Shown: positions 10,558 to 21,295 of the stretch, one piece after another | How positions within the stretch are numbered: position 1 is the first letter of the stretch | Layout of the letters: each line of letters starts with the position of its first letter | Assembly (NCBI GenBank): GCA_029207755.1 | Contig: JARCOQ010000002.1 | Location: 1,054,001 to 1,118,000, forward strand | DNA from: Chamaea fasciata | Lineage: Eukaryota; Chordata; Aves; Passeriformes; Sylviidae | DNA length: 64,000 nucleotides | Direction of reading: 5' to 3' | Notes under the pieces: generated by a model | The model's input: only the letters and a program-made list of their open reading frames with translations | Databases searched by the model: none | What the model was told of the DNA's origin: nothing | Program-made: the position numbers and the translations under genes

Positions 10558-10563
10558 TCTGCT
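10558..10563 (-). promoter_or_regulatory. Tandem NAGNAG splice acceptor before PLEKHB1 start exon
   Basis: The minus strand reads CCCATCCCAGCAG|ATCC after a pyrimidine-rich tract. Either AG can serve, moving the 5' UTR boundary by 3 nt without affecting the protein. Confidence 0.5.
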
Positions 10564-11439
10564 GGGATGGGAAGAATAATGGGGTTAAAATAGCAGCTCC
10601 TGCCTCGCCTCCGGCTCTGCCCATGGCTCCCACCTCCCCACAGCCTCCGGGGGTGAGGTGGGATGGGGATTCACCCTTGTTGCTCCTGGTATTTTGGGGG
10701 GAATGAGCTCAGCGCCCGGGTTAATCGGGGTTAGGCAGACGCGGGATGTCGTCATCTGGGAAACATCGCGAAGGAGGCACCCCGGCCACCTTTCCTTCTG
10801 CCTTTAATCTCATTGGGATTTAGGGATTATCGTCCCGTGGAGGTAAATGGAGAAATCCGGGCCACGTATGAAAACAGGCAGTGCTTCCCCACAGCCCCAG
10901 TAACTTTCCATGCTAAACGACACCTACACTTGTTTATTTTCCCTGCCTGGATGGAAATTAGTCCTTAATAAGGCCATGAAGTCATCGCTCCCCAGGTCCC
11001 CGAGCAGAGCCAACACCCCAGGGACAGGCAGGAGCAGTTCCCTGGCCCACGGCCCCCACATCCACCCATCGGCTGGGAATCCCAGCTCCCAGTGACGGGA
11101 ACTCGGCACCCTGGGACGGCCTCCAGGATCTCCCACCAGCTCTGGGGGCACGGCGAGGCACAAACGCCCCCCCAGCACCTCTGTGCCTGCGTGACCGAGT
11201 GCCTGAACCCCTGAGTATCCAGGTCCCCATGGAGTTTGCAGCCCTGGTATCATCACCCGTACTGCCATATCCCCCGGGCGAGCACAGCCTCATCCCCCGG
11301 CACCCCCATCCCTCTGCACGCACATCCCTGTGCCACCCTCATCCCACTCTGCTCACGACCCCTCGGTACCCACATCTGGCGCCACATCCCCTGGCATCTT
11401 TTCCCCTCGGTACCCACATTTTGTGGCACCGTTCCTGCC

Positions 11440-11770
11440 CCCCTCAGGAGCCCGCACCTCCGAGTGCCGGCCCCCCCGGCTCTCCCCGCGCCCCGGTGCC
11501 CCGTCCCCGGTTCCCCCCGCGCCCCCCGGCCCCCCGAAGCCGCCCCGCGCATCCCTCACCGGGCGGAGGCGGCGGTGCCCGCTGCGGGATGCGCTGCGCT
11601 CCTCTCCCGCCGCCCGGCTCTGCCCGCCCGCGCGGCTCGCCGGGAGCTGTAGTCCGGCAGCAGCATCCCCAAGTGCCGGCCGCCGGGAAAACCCCGCTTT
11701 CCAGCGGTTTGTCCCCAAAAAGCCTCTGCCCGGCGCCTGCGCGGCGGGGATGCTGCCGGGCTGGTGCCGT
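11440..11770 (-). promoter_or_regulatory. PLEKHB1 CpG-island promoter
   Basis: Dense CpG stretch. It contains one minus-strand ACTACAGCTCCC motif (11653-11642; ZNF143/THAP11 type) and an NRF1-like GCGCCTGCGC near 11735. It lies immediately upstream of the predicted non-coding exon. No TATA box is apparent. Confidence 0.6.
11560..11700 (-). other. PLEKHB1: PLEKHB1 non-coding first exon (predicted) in CpG island
   Basis: On the minus strand, GC-rich sequence ends in a good donor, CCGCCCG|GTGAGG, at 11560/11559. This faces the tandem acceptor of the ATG exon about 1 kb downstream. The upstream edge is unknown; it should lie near the ACTACAGCTCCC motif at 11653-11642. The exon is inferred from CpG content, donor and gene structure. 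Confidence 0.5.
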
Positions 11771-13434
11771 CGGGAGCGCCCGTCGTTGATGCAGCAGCTC
11801 CGATCCTCACCTTCTCCTCAAATCCCCGCTTTTCCAGCAGTGTGAGTGCCCTTGGGAAGAGGCTCAGCCCCCAGTTTGGGGGTCCGGGGTGGGCACGGGG
11901 AGGAAATGCTTGGGGGATGCAGGATTTTGCTCCGGCGCTGGGAATGAGGAGGTGCTCCATCCAAAAAAAGCATCAATCAGGAACGACTCAAAGTTTAAGC
12001 GCCGAAGTGCTCGTCTGAAAGAAATTTCCAAGCGGAGGGAGCAGTCCTCTGCTGTGTCAAAATCAATGCCTGTCCTGGCTTCTGCTGGAATTAGAACCGT
12101 CCTGGGCTCTGGGACGTGAGGCTGGATTATTTGGGGAAGTCAGGACCCAAGTCAGGTGACAGCTGAGGGTGAGCTCTTAGTAAAAGGTGTTTATTGAGCA
12201 CATGGCAACGCACAATATATATAAAAAAAATTCTATTCCAGCACGTTTTTCAATGTGAAGGCCTTTCCCCTCCTCTCCCTCCAGCGCTGGCATTACTGTG
12301 GCAAGCAGCCGAAGGAATTAAAATAATCCAGCAGCCCACTGGATGATCCCAAAGGAGTTAAATTGGAATCACCTCCTTGTGCATTCCTCCGTGCTGGTTA
12401 TTGGGCTGCAAAACGTCCCGGTGGTGCTGAGTATTCCCCAAATCAGGGAAATTATTTGGAAATCTGGCTGGATTTGAGGGAGGCAAAATCCAGAGACTCT
12501 GTCCTGCAATGGGTCCGGAAAAAAGTTCCTTTAGGAAGGGATTTGGGCTGAAATTTGGATTTGTCCTGGGTTGCCTCTCCACACAGACACGTGCCAGTTT
12601 GGGATAAATTGTTCTCCAAACTTTTCCATTGTGGTTTTCCTCTTGGGAAGGAAATGGTGCCGGCATGGGATTTGGGGGGCTCGGTCTATTAATTTTTTTG
12701 TCAGCTGAGGTGGTGTTTTTTTATGTTAAATAGGATAAACCTGGAGCATGCTGGGTGGAAGTGGTGATCCAAAGAGCCAGGAGATTACTTCCAGCCAGCG
12801 AAAGGAGAGGATGCCATGTGGGAATACACTCTGCCCCTCGCTCAGAAGAGCCACATCCTGGATTCCCCTCCCATTTTCCACTGCAATCGGGCGCTGCTTA
12901 ATAAAATCTGTGAACTTCAGTGCCTCCGGTTTGTTCTTCTTCCCGCTTTGCCTGCAGTGGCTCGTGCCTGGTGGGGATCTCCCCCATCCCAGCCACAGCC
13001 TTGGGGTTTGGGCAGGAAACAAAGGAATTTCAAAACTCTTCCCACGTCTCGGGAAATCCGTGTCTTCCACAGGGGGTCTCCCCAGATTTCGGTTCAGAGC
13101 TGAACCTGGGGACAGCTGCAGGTGACACCGCCGGCATTTGCTGTTCCCGTCCATCCCCACTCTCAGGACACGTCGGCACCTGGTTAAATACGCCACAAAT
13201 CCCTCCGGAGGCTCCTTTTCCCGTAGCTGAGCGTGTCCCATTGGTGCCGCTGGAATCCTGCGGGAGAAATGCGCAAGGAGAAATATTCCCTCTTGGCATG
13301 TCTGTCATCCCCTCCACGCCCATCCCGGGGGTGGGAACACCGAGCCTTGTCACCCGCGTCCCGATTCCCGGACTCCCAGGGGATGCGTTCCACATCTGTG
13401 CCTCAGGAGACACAGTTTGCAGCGTGAATCTCCA

Positions 13435-13465
<31 letters not shown>

Positions 13466-13600
13466 AAGAAAAAAAAAAGAAAAAAAAATCCCCACAACCC
13501 CACATGGAACAGCAGCCAGAGTTGTGAAGGATCTGGCGTGGGGGGAGTGCCCGCAGGAATTCTCCATCTCTTCCCGAAATACTCCTTTCCTGCCCTAAGC
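11771..13600. other. Spacer between the divergent PLEKHB1 and FAM168A-side promoters
   Basis: No recognisable coding exon. It holds a minus-strand AATAAA (12195-12190) and an A/G tract (13436-13488). Overlapping frames on both strands, including a 342-codon plus-strand frame from 12920, run through the A/G tract and CpG sequence and are not protein-like. Confidence 0.55.
13436..13488. repeat. (A)nG purine tract
   Basis: Runs of 5-11 A separated by single G over 53 bp. All purine on the plus strand. Confidence 0.9.
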
Positions 13601-13601
13601 A

Positions 13602-13631
13602 AGGTTCGGGTTCGGTTCGGGTTCGGTTCGG
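13602..13631. repeat. GGTTCG tandem repeat at CpG-island edge
   Basis: Alternating GGTTCG and GGGTTCG units, about 4-5 copies, directly left of the large CpG island. It resembles a telomere-like G-repeat but with TTCG in place of TTAG. Confidence 0.75.
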
Positions 13632-13863
13632 GTGCGAGGAGAAGGACGCGGCAGAGCCCCACGGGGACGGCGGGGGTCGGCAGGCAAGGCCGGGCCCGGC
13701 GGCTCCCCGCTCCTCTCCCGCGGCCCGCGGCTCCGCGCTCGCCAGACGACTCGGGAAGGCTCTCCCGGAGCCGGGATCAAATCCCGGATCGCCGTGGAGC
13801 CCCATCTGGCACATCCCGACGGGATTCCCGCAGAGGCCTTCTGCCGCCCATCGGCCTCCGCGG

Positions 13864-13875
13864 ACTACAGCTCCC
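13864..13875 (+). promoter_or_regulatory. ZNF143/THAP11-type motif copy 1
   Basis: ACTACAGCTCCC followed by GTCATG, close to the extended ACTACAATTCCCAGNATGC form. Confidence 0.75.
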
Positions 13876-13890
13876 GTCATGTCTCGCCGA

Positions 13891-13902
13891 ACTACAACTC
13901 CC
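13891..13902 (+). promoter_or_regulatory. ZNF143/THAP11-type motif copy 2
   Basis: ACTACAACTCCC, 27 bp after copy 1 (start to start), same orientation. Confidence 0.75.
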
Positions 13903-13931
13903 GCTGTGCCCGGCGGCCCTACCCCTGCCGT

Positions 13932-13943
13932 ACTACACCTCCC
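13932..13943 (+). promoter_or_regulatory. ZNF143/THAP11-type motif copy 3 overlapping CCAAT
   Basis: ACTACACCTCCC running into CCAATAGG, so the motif and the CCAAT box (13942-13946) overlap by two bases. Confidence 0.7.
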
Positions 13944-14004
13944 AATAGGCCCCGCGCCTGTCCGGGCCCTGTCGCCTGGTGTCCTTCCCCCGCCTGCCGC
14001 GCGG

Positions 14005-14016
14005 ACTACACTACTC
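14005..14016 (+). promoter_or_regulatory. ZNF143/THAP11-type motif copy 4 (degenerate)
   Basis: ACTACACTACTC followed by ATGG. The TCCC core is changed to ACTC, so this may be a decayed site. Confidence 0.45.
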
Positions 14017-14076
14017 ATGGCCCCTCGCGCGAGGCGGCCGGCGGCGGGCCGCGGCGGCGGCGCGCGGGGCATGCCG

Positions 14077-14088
14077 GGAGCTGTAGTC
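14077..14088 (-). promoter_or_regulatory. ZNF143/THAP11-type motif copy 5, extended form
   Basis: The minus strand reads ACTACAGCTCCCGGCATGCC, the best match to the extended motif, in the opposite orientation to copies 1-4. Confidence 0.8.
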
Positions 14089-14089
14089 C

Positions 14090-14254
14090 CCGCAGCGGCG
14101 GCGGCTGTAACGGTCCCGCTGGTGGTACTGCCCCCCCTACCCCCCCCCATTCCCGGCTGGCGGCTGCGGGAGCAGCGGGAAGAGGAGGAGGAGGAGCGGG
14201 AGAGGGAGATCTGCCGTACCGGCACAGGGGCCGCCGCCGCCCGAGCAGCCGCAG
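14090..14254 (+). other. FAM168A: Probable non-coding first exon, candidate FAM168A
   Basis: GC-rich with a purine-rich (GAG)n stretch. It ends GCCGCAG|GTAAGG at 14254/14255, with a second overlapping donor AAG|GTGAGG at 14259/14260. The left edge is estimated from the motif cluster. No credible start codon and reading frame continue across the donor. FAM168A is the divergent neighbour of PLEKHB1 in mammals, and its coding start (MNPVYSPVQPG...) is not found anywhere in the window. Confidence 0.5.
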
Positions 14255-14514
14255 GTAAGGTGAGGGGAAGGGAAGCGGGGACACCCCCGGGTGACAGCGG
14301 CGGGAAAGGGGTGGCGGCTTGGGGGCACCGCGGTGATGGAGGGGGGTGGCCGGGGGCTGCCCCCGAGCCCCGGAGCGCACGGGGAGGGGGCGGCGGGGCA
14401 GCATCCCCCCGGCCCCGGGCGGGGAGCGGAGATCGGGGCCCCGGGGCGGGGGGGGGGACACCCCGGCAGAGGCCGTGTCCCCCCCTGCTGCCCCCGGGGC
14501 TCCTGCCCCCGTGT

Positions 14515-14830
14515 CCCCTCGGAGCCTCTCCTCCCCGGGGGCTCTGTTCCCCCGAGCCCGCTGTGTGTCCCCCCGCTCGCAGACGCTGTTCCCCCCGCGG
14601 GCTGTTGTCCCCTGGAGCCCGCTGTTTGTCCCCCCCCCGGTGCAGCCTGTTGTCCCCGCACTGGGCTATTTCCCCCCCAGCCTGTTGCCCCCCAAAATCT
14701 GCTGTTCCCCCTTCCCAGGGGCTGTATTCCCCCCCCTCCCCGGGCTCACCCCCGTCCGTGGGAATAGGGGACGGGATGCCCGGACTGGGGGTGCCCCCCC
14801 AGGGATGGGCGAACCCCCCCAAAATATCCG
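14515..14830. repeat. C-run repeat array (G4/i-motif prone)
   Basis: Imperfect repeats of a unit like 'gctgttcccccc' about every 20-30 bp, each carrying a run of 4-8 C. The minus strand therefore has closely spaced G runs. Confidence 0.7.
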
Positions 14831-17800
14831 GAGGGGCACGTGGGGCCGGCAGCAGAGATGCCGGGGTTATTGACGAGCCCGCCGGCAACTCCATGCGACG
14901 GGAAGGGCCGAGCGGAGCCGTCAGCCCTGTCCCGCAGCCCTCCCGGGGGGGTAAAATGCTTTTTAAATGGTTAGAAAATGGTTAAAGGCTTTGCCGAGCG
15001 GGGGGATGTCGGCGCGCAGCATCCGCAGGAATGAAAGCGGGGACATCCAGGTTGGGAGATGCAAGGCGGTGTTAAGGTTTTTCTGCCTGGATAAAATGCG
15101 TATTCCGGTCGTCTTTATGAAAATGTGGATTGTTTCCTCCTCCCCGTTCTTTTTGCATTTCTTTTTTAGTAATGATTGCTTGCGTGCTCCGTTGTTGGCA
15201 TTGTGGTGTTCAGGGCAGCAAAGTCCTTTGCTATATGGTGGGTGAATAACGCCAAAAAGGAGCTTGGTTTCAGTCCTTTATAGAAAGCTGAGGAGCCTGG
15301 AAGTATGGAAATGAAATAAATATTCATTAGCAGAAAGAGGTTTTGTACCGGCTTGGGTTTTGGGGGCATTTTTCCCCCCACCGCTGCACATCGTGATGAG
15401 CTTTCGGGTTATGGTTTGTATTTCCATAGGCTGAATTTTATTTATTTGGTGCTCATTATTGTCAAGTGCAGAAAAATGAGCAGGTTAAGGGTATTTTTTC
15501 CCCCCATCTCCTGGACAAAGACATGTTGTGCTAAGCAGAAAGGAACCCCAGAAAGATTCTATTTCTGTTTTAATCAAAATATGATTTAAGATGCAACGGT
15601 GTGTTTATTTTTGCGGTTAAATAGTGATGGAGGAAGTCAGAGCCTTTTTTTTTTTTTGTGTGTGTGTGTGTTTTTTTTTTAAGGAATGTGAATGATGGAA
15701 ACATCTTTAGGGAAACATTTTGCTGGACTTGATTGCATCAACTGCATTATTTCATAAAATGTGAGCTGTGAAGTGGTTGTTGATTAGAACTCAAATTGAG
15801 GAGCGATGTTGAGCAATGTAAAGAAAAAGGAAATTAGTATGAAGAGGCCAAATGCGTATTTTCTTTTTCTTCAGTTCTTTCTGGTTCTGAGTTTTAACTG
15901 TTTCGTGGATTTTCTTGACCTTTATGGTTGAGTCTCTTAAAAAACAAAAACCAAACCCCAAACGACGACTGTGATCTGTGTATTCTTGTTACACATACAG
16001 AGTTATTAAAAGGACTGATATCAGCCAGCATTGTGGATTTTGCGTTAAATTTATATTAAATCTGACGAACTTTTGTTCTCTAAGTTGCAAATACCAACTT
16101 ACCCAGTTATGCATCCCAACTTTTTATTTACCGAAGCAAATGCTGACGGTTTTTTAGAAGGAATCTTTCTCTCCCAAATCCCGTGCTTTATTTTAGGGAA
16201 CGTGGGATAAGCGTTACAGATAACGTTGCTCAGATCTGGGGGGTTTGGGGTATATTCTTCAGCTCATTAAAATCCCTGGCTGTCAGCAAAGACACACTTT
16301 TTTGGACAGGTAGGTGCATATCCTCTGGAACAAAGGGATTGGAAGCAAAATGTGTTTGGAGTTTGTTCAGAGGGTATTCCTTGGAGCGAGAAACCCGAAT
16401 TGCAAGAAGATGTACGTGGAATAACTGGGATGCAGTCATTTAGGGAGAACATTTGTGGTGATGCTTTCTGATCCTGCCTGATACTCATCTGTCAAACTCC
16501 GTGGTGAGCCTGCATTGCAGTGGGTGCACTACCCAGGGGGTTCTGAGATCCGCAGTTAAGTTTTCCTGGTCCCCGTGATCCGTAACCCACCACAGGGATG
16601 ACGGGCACGAACAGGGCTGAGGGGTGATGCTGCTCCTGAAGACATTTCTCAGGAGAGTGGGAATGCTTTGGAGCAGCAGCTCTGTGAAAGGCCTTCAGTA
16701 CCTGCGCCGAAAGCGTAATTAAAGTGATAATTGAATCGGGGCTAAATTGAGTTATGCGATCTGCCTGGGAGAGCTCAGCTCGGACACGGGAGGTGCAAAG
16801 GCAGCCACTCCAGGCAGGGAGGTGTGTGTGGAATCCGGGGTAGTGCCTGCTTTTGGGAAGTTCTCCAAGGCGTGGGATTGGCACCACTCTCCCTGCCAGG
16901 GAGGTGGGACATTCACCGCTGGGATGTCGCCGCTGGGTCACCTGCTGGGAGAGCTGTGGTGTGAACAGAATTCCATCTGGCCCAGAATCCAGGTGTTCTG
17001 CTGCTGTTGCCGGGGCAGAGGGGGTTCAGACCTTTCTCCTCAGGTAGTCAGAACCCTGCGTGTTTCCAGCCGGGAGCTCCGAGTGGATTCCCAGCTCTCT
17101 GGAAAGCAGTTGCGGAGGCTGTGGGAAGGGAAACGCAACTTTTACATCTTCCTCTGTGAGCTCGCTCTTCCCTTCCGTGCGGATTATGATCTTCATTTGT
17201 CTCCCAGCCCTGCCTTTGGGGCCTGATGGTATCTGCAGAGGCCCCCGGTTTCCCTTTCCGCAGCACAAGTGCTCCGTGTACTTTCTGTTTCCTCTGCAAT
17301 TCCTGGAGTCTCTCCGTGTGCCGGGGCATTCCCTTCCCTGGTTCTGTCCCGAATTAGCTCCCTCGTGCTCACTGACGTGCCCGTGCCCTGATCCTCCTCA
17401 TCGGCTGGGCTCAGTTTCCCTGCTTAAAATCCATAAGTTCTCATGTTCAGTCCATAGGAATATTCGATCCGAAATGACTGCATAGGAAACAGCTCCTGTC
17501 ATACTCCGTAGTATTTTCTTTTGGCTGTTTCCAAATTCCCATCCCTTGGTCCCTGTGGATGCTGCTGCATTCTCGTGCCGTGCATCCCCTCAGCGAACAG
17601 ATGAAGATTTGTGTTTCAGTGACAAGAAATAAAATCCACCCGTCTGATTTTTTTACCTGTTGATGGTCTTTTAAGTCTCTGAGTTAAAAAAATACTGATT
17701 CTTAATCTGTCGCTGTTTAAAACTGGGAATGAAATTTCAGGAGTTATCTCCCTGTGACTCAAATACCAGTTGGACAGATGCAGTTCTCCAGAACTGTTTA

Positions 17801-17930
17801 AATCGTGTCACTTTCTTGTTCCTTCCACTCAACTGAATCACTTTGTTCCTATTTTTGTGTCAAAAACATTGATATCCCTAAATACCAGGGAGGAATGTCA
17901 GTGGCAGGGCTGTGTTTATTTATGCAAATT
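14831..17930. other. Intronic stretch, no gene seen
   Basis: Leaves the CpG island and becomes AT-rich. It contains a T/GT tract (15645-15680) and a homeobox-like AATTA-rich patch near 16715-16755. No recognisable exon or repeat family otherwise. Confidence 0.5.
15645..15680. repeat. T-run / (GT)n / T-run simple repeat
   Basis: 13 T, then about seven GT dinucleotides, then 10 T. Confidence 0.9.
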
Positions 17931-18165
17931 CATAGAATCCCAGAAGGATTCGGATGGGGAGGGACCTTAAATCCCACCCAGTCCCACCCCTGCCATGGGC
18001 AGAGACACTTCCCACTATCCCAGGCTGCTCCAAGCCCCATCCAGCATGGTCTTGGACACTTCCAGGGATCCAGGGGCAGCCACAGCTTCGCTGGGCACCC
18101 TGTGCCAGGGCCTCCCCACCCTCAGAGGGAAGAATTTTTTCCCAGTATAATTTGTCTAAACCTGA
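17931..18165 (-). mobile_element. CR1 LINE 3'-end fragment
   Basis: 'catagaatccc' opening, then 'gagggaccttaaatccc', 'ggatccaggggcagccacag' and 'ggcaccctgtgccagggcc', ending near 'aatttgtctaaacctgac'. Confidence 0.9.
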
Positions 18166-19504
18166 CTTTTGGAGAAAGTAAAGACAACGTGATTGCACTT
18201 CCTTCCTGCCCGCCCGGGCAGAGAGGGAGAATGAAATCAGTGTAAAGTCATGTCTGCGATCTGTGTTTGGTGTTCTGCTCTGATTTGTCAGTGCTGTGCA
18301 GGGTGGATAATCTCGAGGTGGGATTTTATGTTTGTCAGCTTGAATGGGAAGCAACAGTTGGGAATTTCCAGGATTTTCTTTTGCTGAGGGCAGGTGTGCC
18401 ATGGGCGTCTGAAGCGGGAATCCCAGACCTGTAATTAAGATCCCAGGCAGCCAAGATCCAGTTTTTAAGGCATAGCCAGCATTTGCAGATCTGAAATTTG
18501 TGGAAGCTCTTTGTTTTTAAGAACCACGTTAGGGAATGAGCTTCTGTTGATGATGATGGAGACGCACAGATTTTTTAGAGTGTGAGTGGGACTTGGATAA
18601 TTTTTCTGGGCTCCTCTGGGTTTTATTTACTATGGATGTGCTGAAAACCCTGAGCACTGCACAGGAATTTCGAGTGACTGTGCTTTCTGGGAGGAAAAAA
18701 TGTGGGCCTGCTGACGCTCCCCAGCAAACCATTTAGGAGATTATCGTCAAAGGATTTATAAAAGCTGAAAAAACCACATTCCCCTCCTCTGGTTTGTATT
18801 TGCTTGTGTTTTACCCTGTCTCTCCTTCCTCTCCTTGGCTGAAACAGTGACGTGGAAAGCTGGAGAGTGGAAAAATGAAAAGTCAGAGCAGAAACCTGGG
18901 CTTTATTGTGGCCTTGGTACGATAGCTTTCTCAATAGGAAGACTAAAGCTGAAGTGGTTTTGTAGGCTGATCGTTTTTTGCCTTCCTTGTCTCAGCAAGG
19001 GTTAGAGCTTTGGGAGGATTATTGGAGACAAGCTTAGAGTATTTTATGAGAGGAAAAGTACTAAACTGGCAAAAAAGCCCCAAAGAATAGATGCCATCAT
19101 GCCTGTTAGGCATGTCTAATTCTTTGATAAAATGGATAAAGATTGCAGACTGCAGCAAAAGTTAAAATAGACCATAACATCTCGGGGTCCGCAGGGTTTT
19201 TCCTTCTAATTTGCTGCAGAACTTAATGAAAAAAAGATTTGCCTCTTTTATGGCATCAGGCTTCTTATCTGCCACAAATTAATGCCCAGTGCTTGGGCTT
19301 GTGCTTTCTCTGCTGTTGGATACCAGCTCCCTAAATTTGATAACGAGAGGGTTTTACCATTCTGAGCTTGGAAATACATCCTGAAGACTGGCGAGAAGTT
19401 TTGAGCGCGGTCTTCTTTTCCCCCATTTTCCATTCAGTTCTTGTTACTTGGATTTATAGGCAGTAATAACTCTCTTTTTAATGGACAGGGCCATTTTTGT
19501 GGTT

Positions 19505-19702
19505 ATTTTCAACAAGGTCCTAAGGGTCCCCACAGTCCCATGGGCTGCCCAGGGCAGGCGTGGTGTCCCCATCCAGGGACAGATTGAAAAGCCACGGGGA
19601 TGTGGCACTTGGGGACGTGGGTTGGTGGTGGCCTTGGCACTGCTGGAGGACTCCATGATCCTTGAGGTCTTTCCCACTCTTTACAATTCCACGATTCTAC
19701 CT
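19505..19702 (+). mobile_element. CR1 LINE 3'-end fragment (divergent)
   Basis: Diverged CR1 in forward orientation ('tggcactgctggaggactcc', then 'gaggtctttcccactc'), ending in 'ttccacgattct', the decayed 3' tail. Confidence 0.75.
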
Positions 19703-21295
19703 TCTCCTGCCAGTTTGATGGACAAAGTAAGATCATTCATTGCAGTTCCTGGTGACATTTTACCCAGGATAATTGTCATGCCTGTAGGGACAGACGGGTT
19801 CTAGGGGCTTTTCCCTGCTGGAAAGTATTTTGTATGAAGCTCGTGAGCATTTAAAATGCAATTGCTTCGGAATAGGTCCCTGTGTAAACGTTTGATTCTG
19901 TAGTAGTTTATTCTGCAAATCATTTTCTTCAGTTTTCTGTGTATGGCGTCTCTTAATGAGACTTTTAATGGCTTTTACAAAATGATGGCATTCCACATAT
20001 TTTCCAGTTTGCTCTTGACTTGACTTACATTCACAACGCAAGTTTCCAAGCCTTAAAATGCGGTGCCATGAACTGCAGAACTGGGTTCTTTTTCTTTACT
20101 GTGGCATCCAAATCCCAGCTGTTGAACTTTCTTGGATAGCTGAGTCTTTTAATACGGATTTTGGGAACTCAAGGAAATAATTCTTTGTATGAGATTTTTT
20201 TGACGTCTTTCAAATTTGAGCCCTTGGAAAAGCAAACACAGCAGAGCAGCCCAGGAGCATCTTGCCCACATGGTTTTGCTTTCCAGGGAAGCTGTGCTGC
20301 TGCTGGAGCAGATGCCAGGGACAGGGTGGGTTCCTGGGTGATTCCAGGAACTGTGGGACATCTCCTCCTTTTGGAGGGAACTCCTAATTCCACAAGCAAG
20401 TGGTCCACTTAAACTCACGGCGTTACCTGGGAAGTGTTGGACAGGTTCCGCTTGAGGGCCTCTGGCTTTCCCATTTTGTTCCCTAGATTCCAGGTCCACA
20501 GTGGACCTCTGGAATGGTTCTGGGCTCTGGATGACACCCAGCAGAGCCCCACTGCAGCTCACTTTGCCGGCGATTTCCCACGGGTGGCTGCTTTTAGTCA
20601 TCTGTCCGTCGGCCAAGTCGGAATCTGCTCAGCTGCTGTGTTGACACATACAGCGGTAATTTTTTAATTGGGATGTCATCCTCCAAAGATTGCCTGTAAC
20701 ACTGCAGCACTTACCTTTATCACCATGGATCTCCTCGGAGGATGAAGTCAGCCTTGCTTGACAAGGCCTATTTTCCATAACATTGACTTGTCATTAATTT
20801 TGCTCCTGTTCTTTTTAAGGCCAGGTCGAGTCTGATTCAGTTTTCCCTTATTTTGTCCAGAGCTCATGTCTGGCAAACGGACTGGTGTTTACTTGAGTCA
20901 TTTTGCCCTCTCCTGATGTAGTTGTGTTTGTCTTCCAAATTTTCTTCTGCATTCTGGACTGTATTGCAGATGAGCCCTTGGGGTCTCTGAAATAGTGGAG
21001 GACTCGTGGAGGACTCGGTGGTTAAACATCCTGGGCTTCTGGGGCATCATTCCATGCTGGAATGCAGAGCTGGTAGAGACCTTGGGAGACTTTCCAGTCC
21101 ATTCACCTCCTCGAGGCAAGCTAAAGGATGGTGAGGGAGGATGTAGCTGCTCCCTAGAGCATCCTTAATGAATGCATTTCTAATTTTTCCTTAAAATCTC
21201 CCAGTCTCAGAGGTGCCGGCCTTATCAGGAACCTGGCAGTGAGCACTTAGCCAATTTGGTGAAAAGCTTTTCCAATATCTTAGATCTTTCAGGAA

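Larger units (their letters stand above)
13600..14500 (+). promoter_or_regulatory. Large CpG-island promoter, candidate FAM168A
   Basis: Very high GC and CpG with no TATA box. It contains five ACTACAnnTCCC-type elements (13864-14088) and a CCAAT box at 13942-13946. The elements lie just upstream of a GC-rich exon-like segment with a consensus donor. Gene order suggests it drives FAM168A rightwards. Confidence 0.7.

Noticed and set aside
13602..13631. Interstitial telomere repeat
   Set aside because: The unit is GGTTCG/GGGTTCG, not TTAGGG.
12920..13948. 342-codon plus-strand frame
   Set aside because: It contains a poly-Lys stretch from the A/G tract and ends in promoter motifs. No domain and no splice support.
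13350..14894. 514-codon open frame on the minus strand across the CpG island
   Set aside because: Its product is Gly/Ser/Pro/Arg-rich low complexity, it runs through the (A)nG tract as poly-Phe, and it is antisense to the promoter and exon. High GC makes stop codons rare.
13879..14985. 368-codon plus-strand frame over the predicted first exon
   Set aside because: Reads straight through the strong splice donor into C-run repeats; Pro/Arg/Gly-rich.
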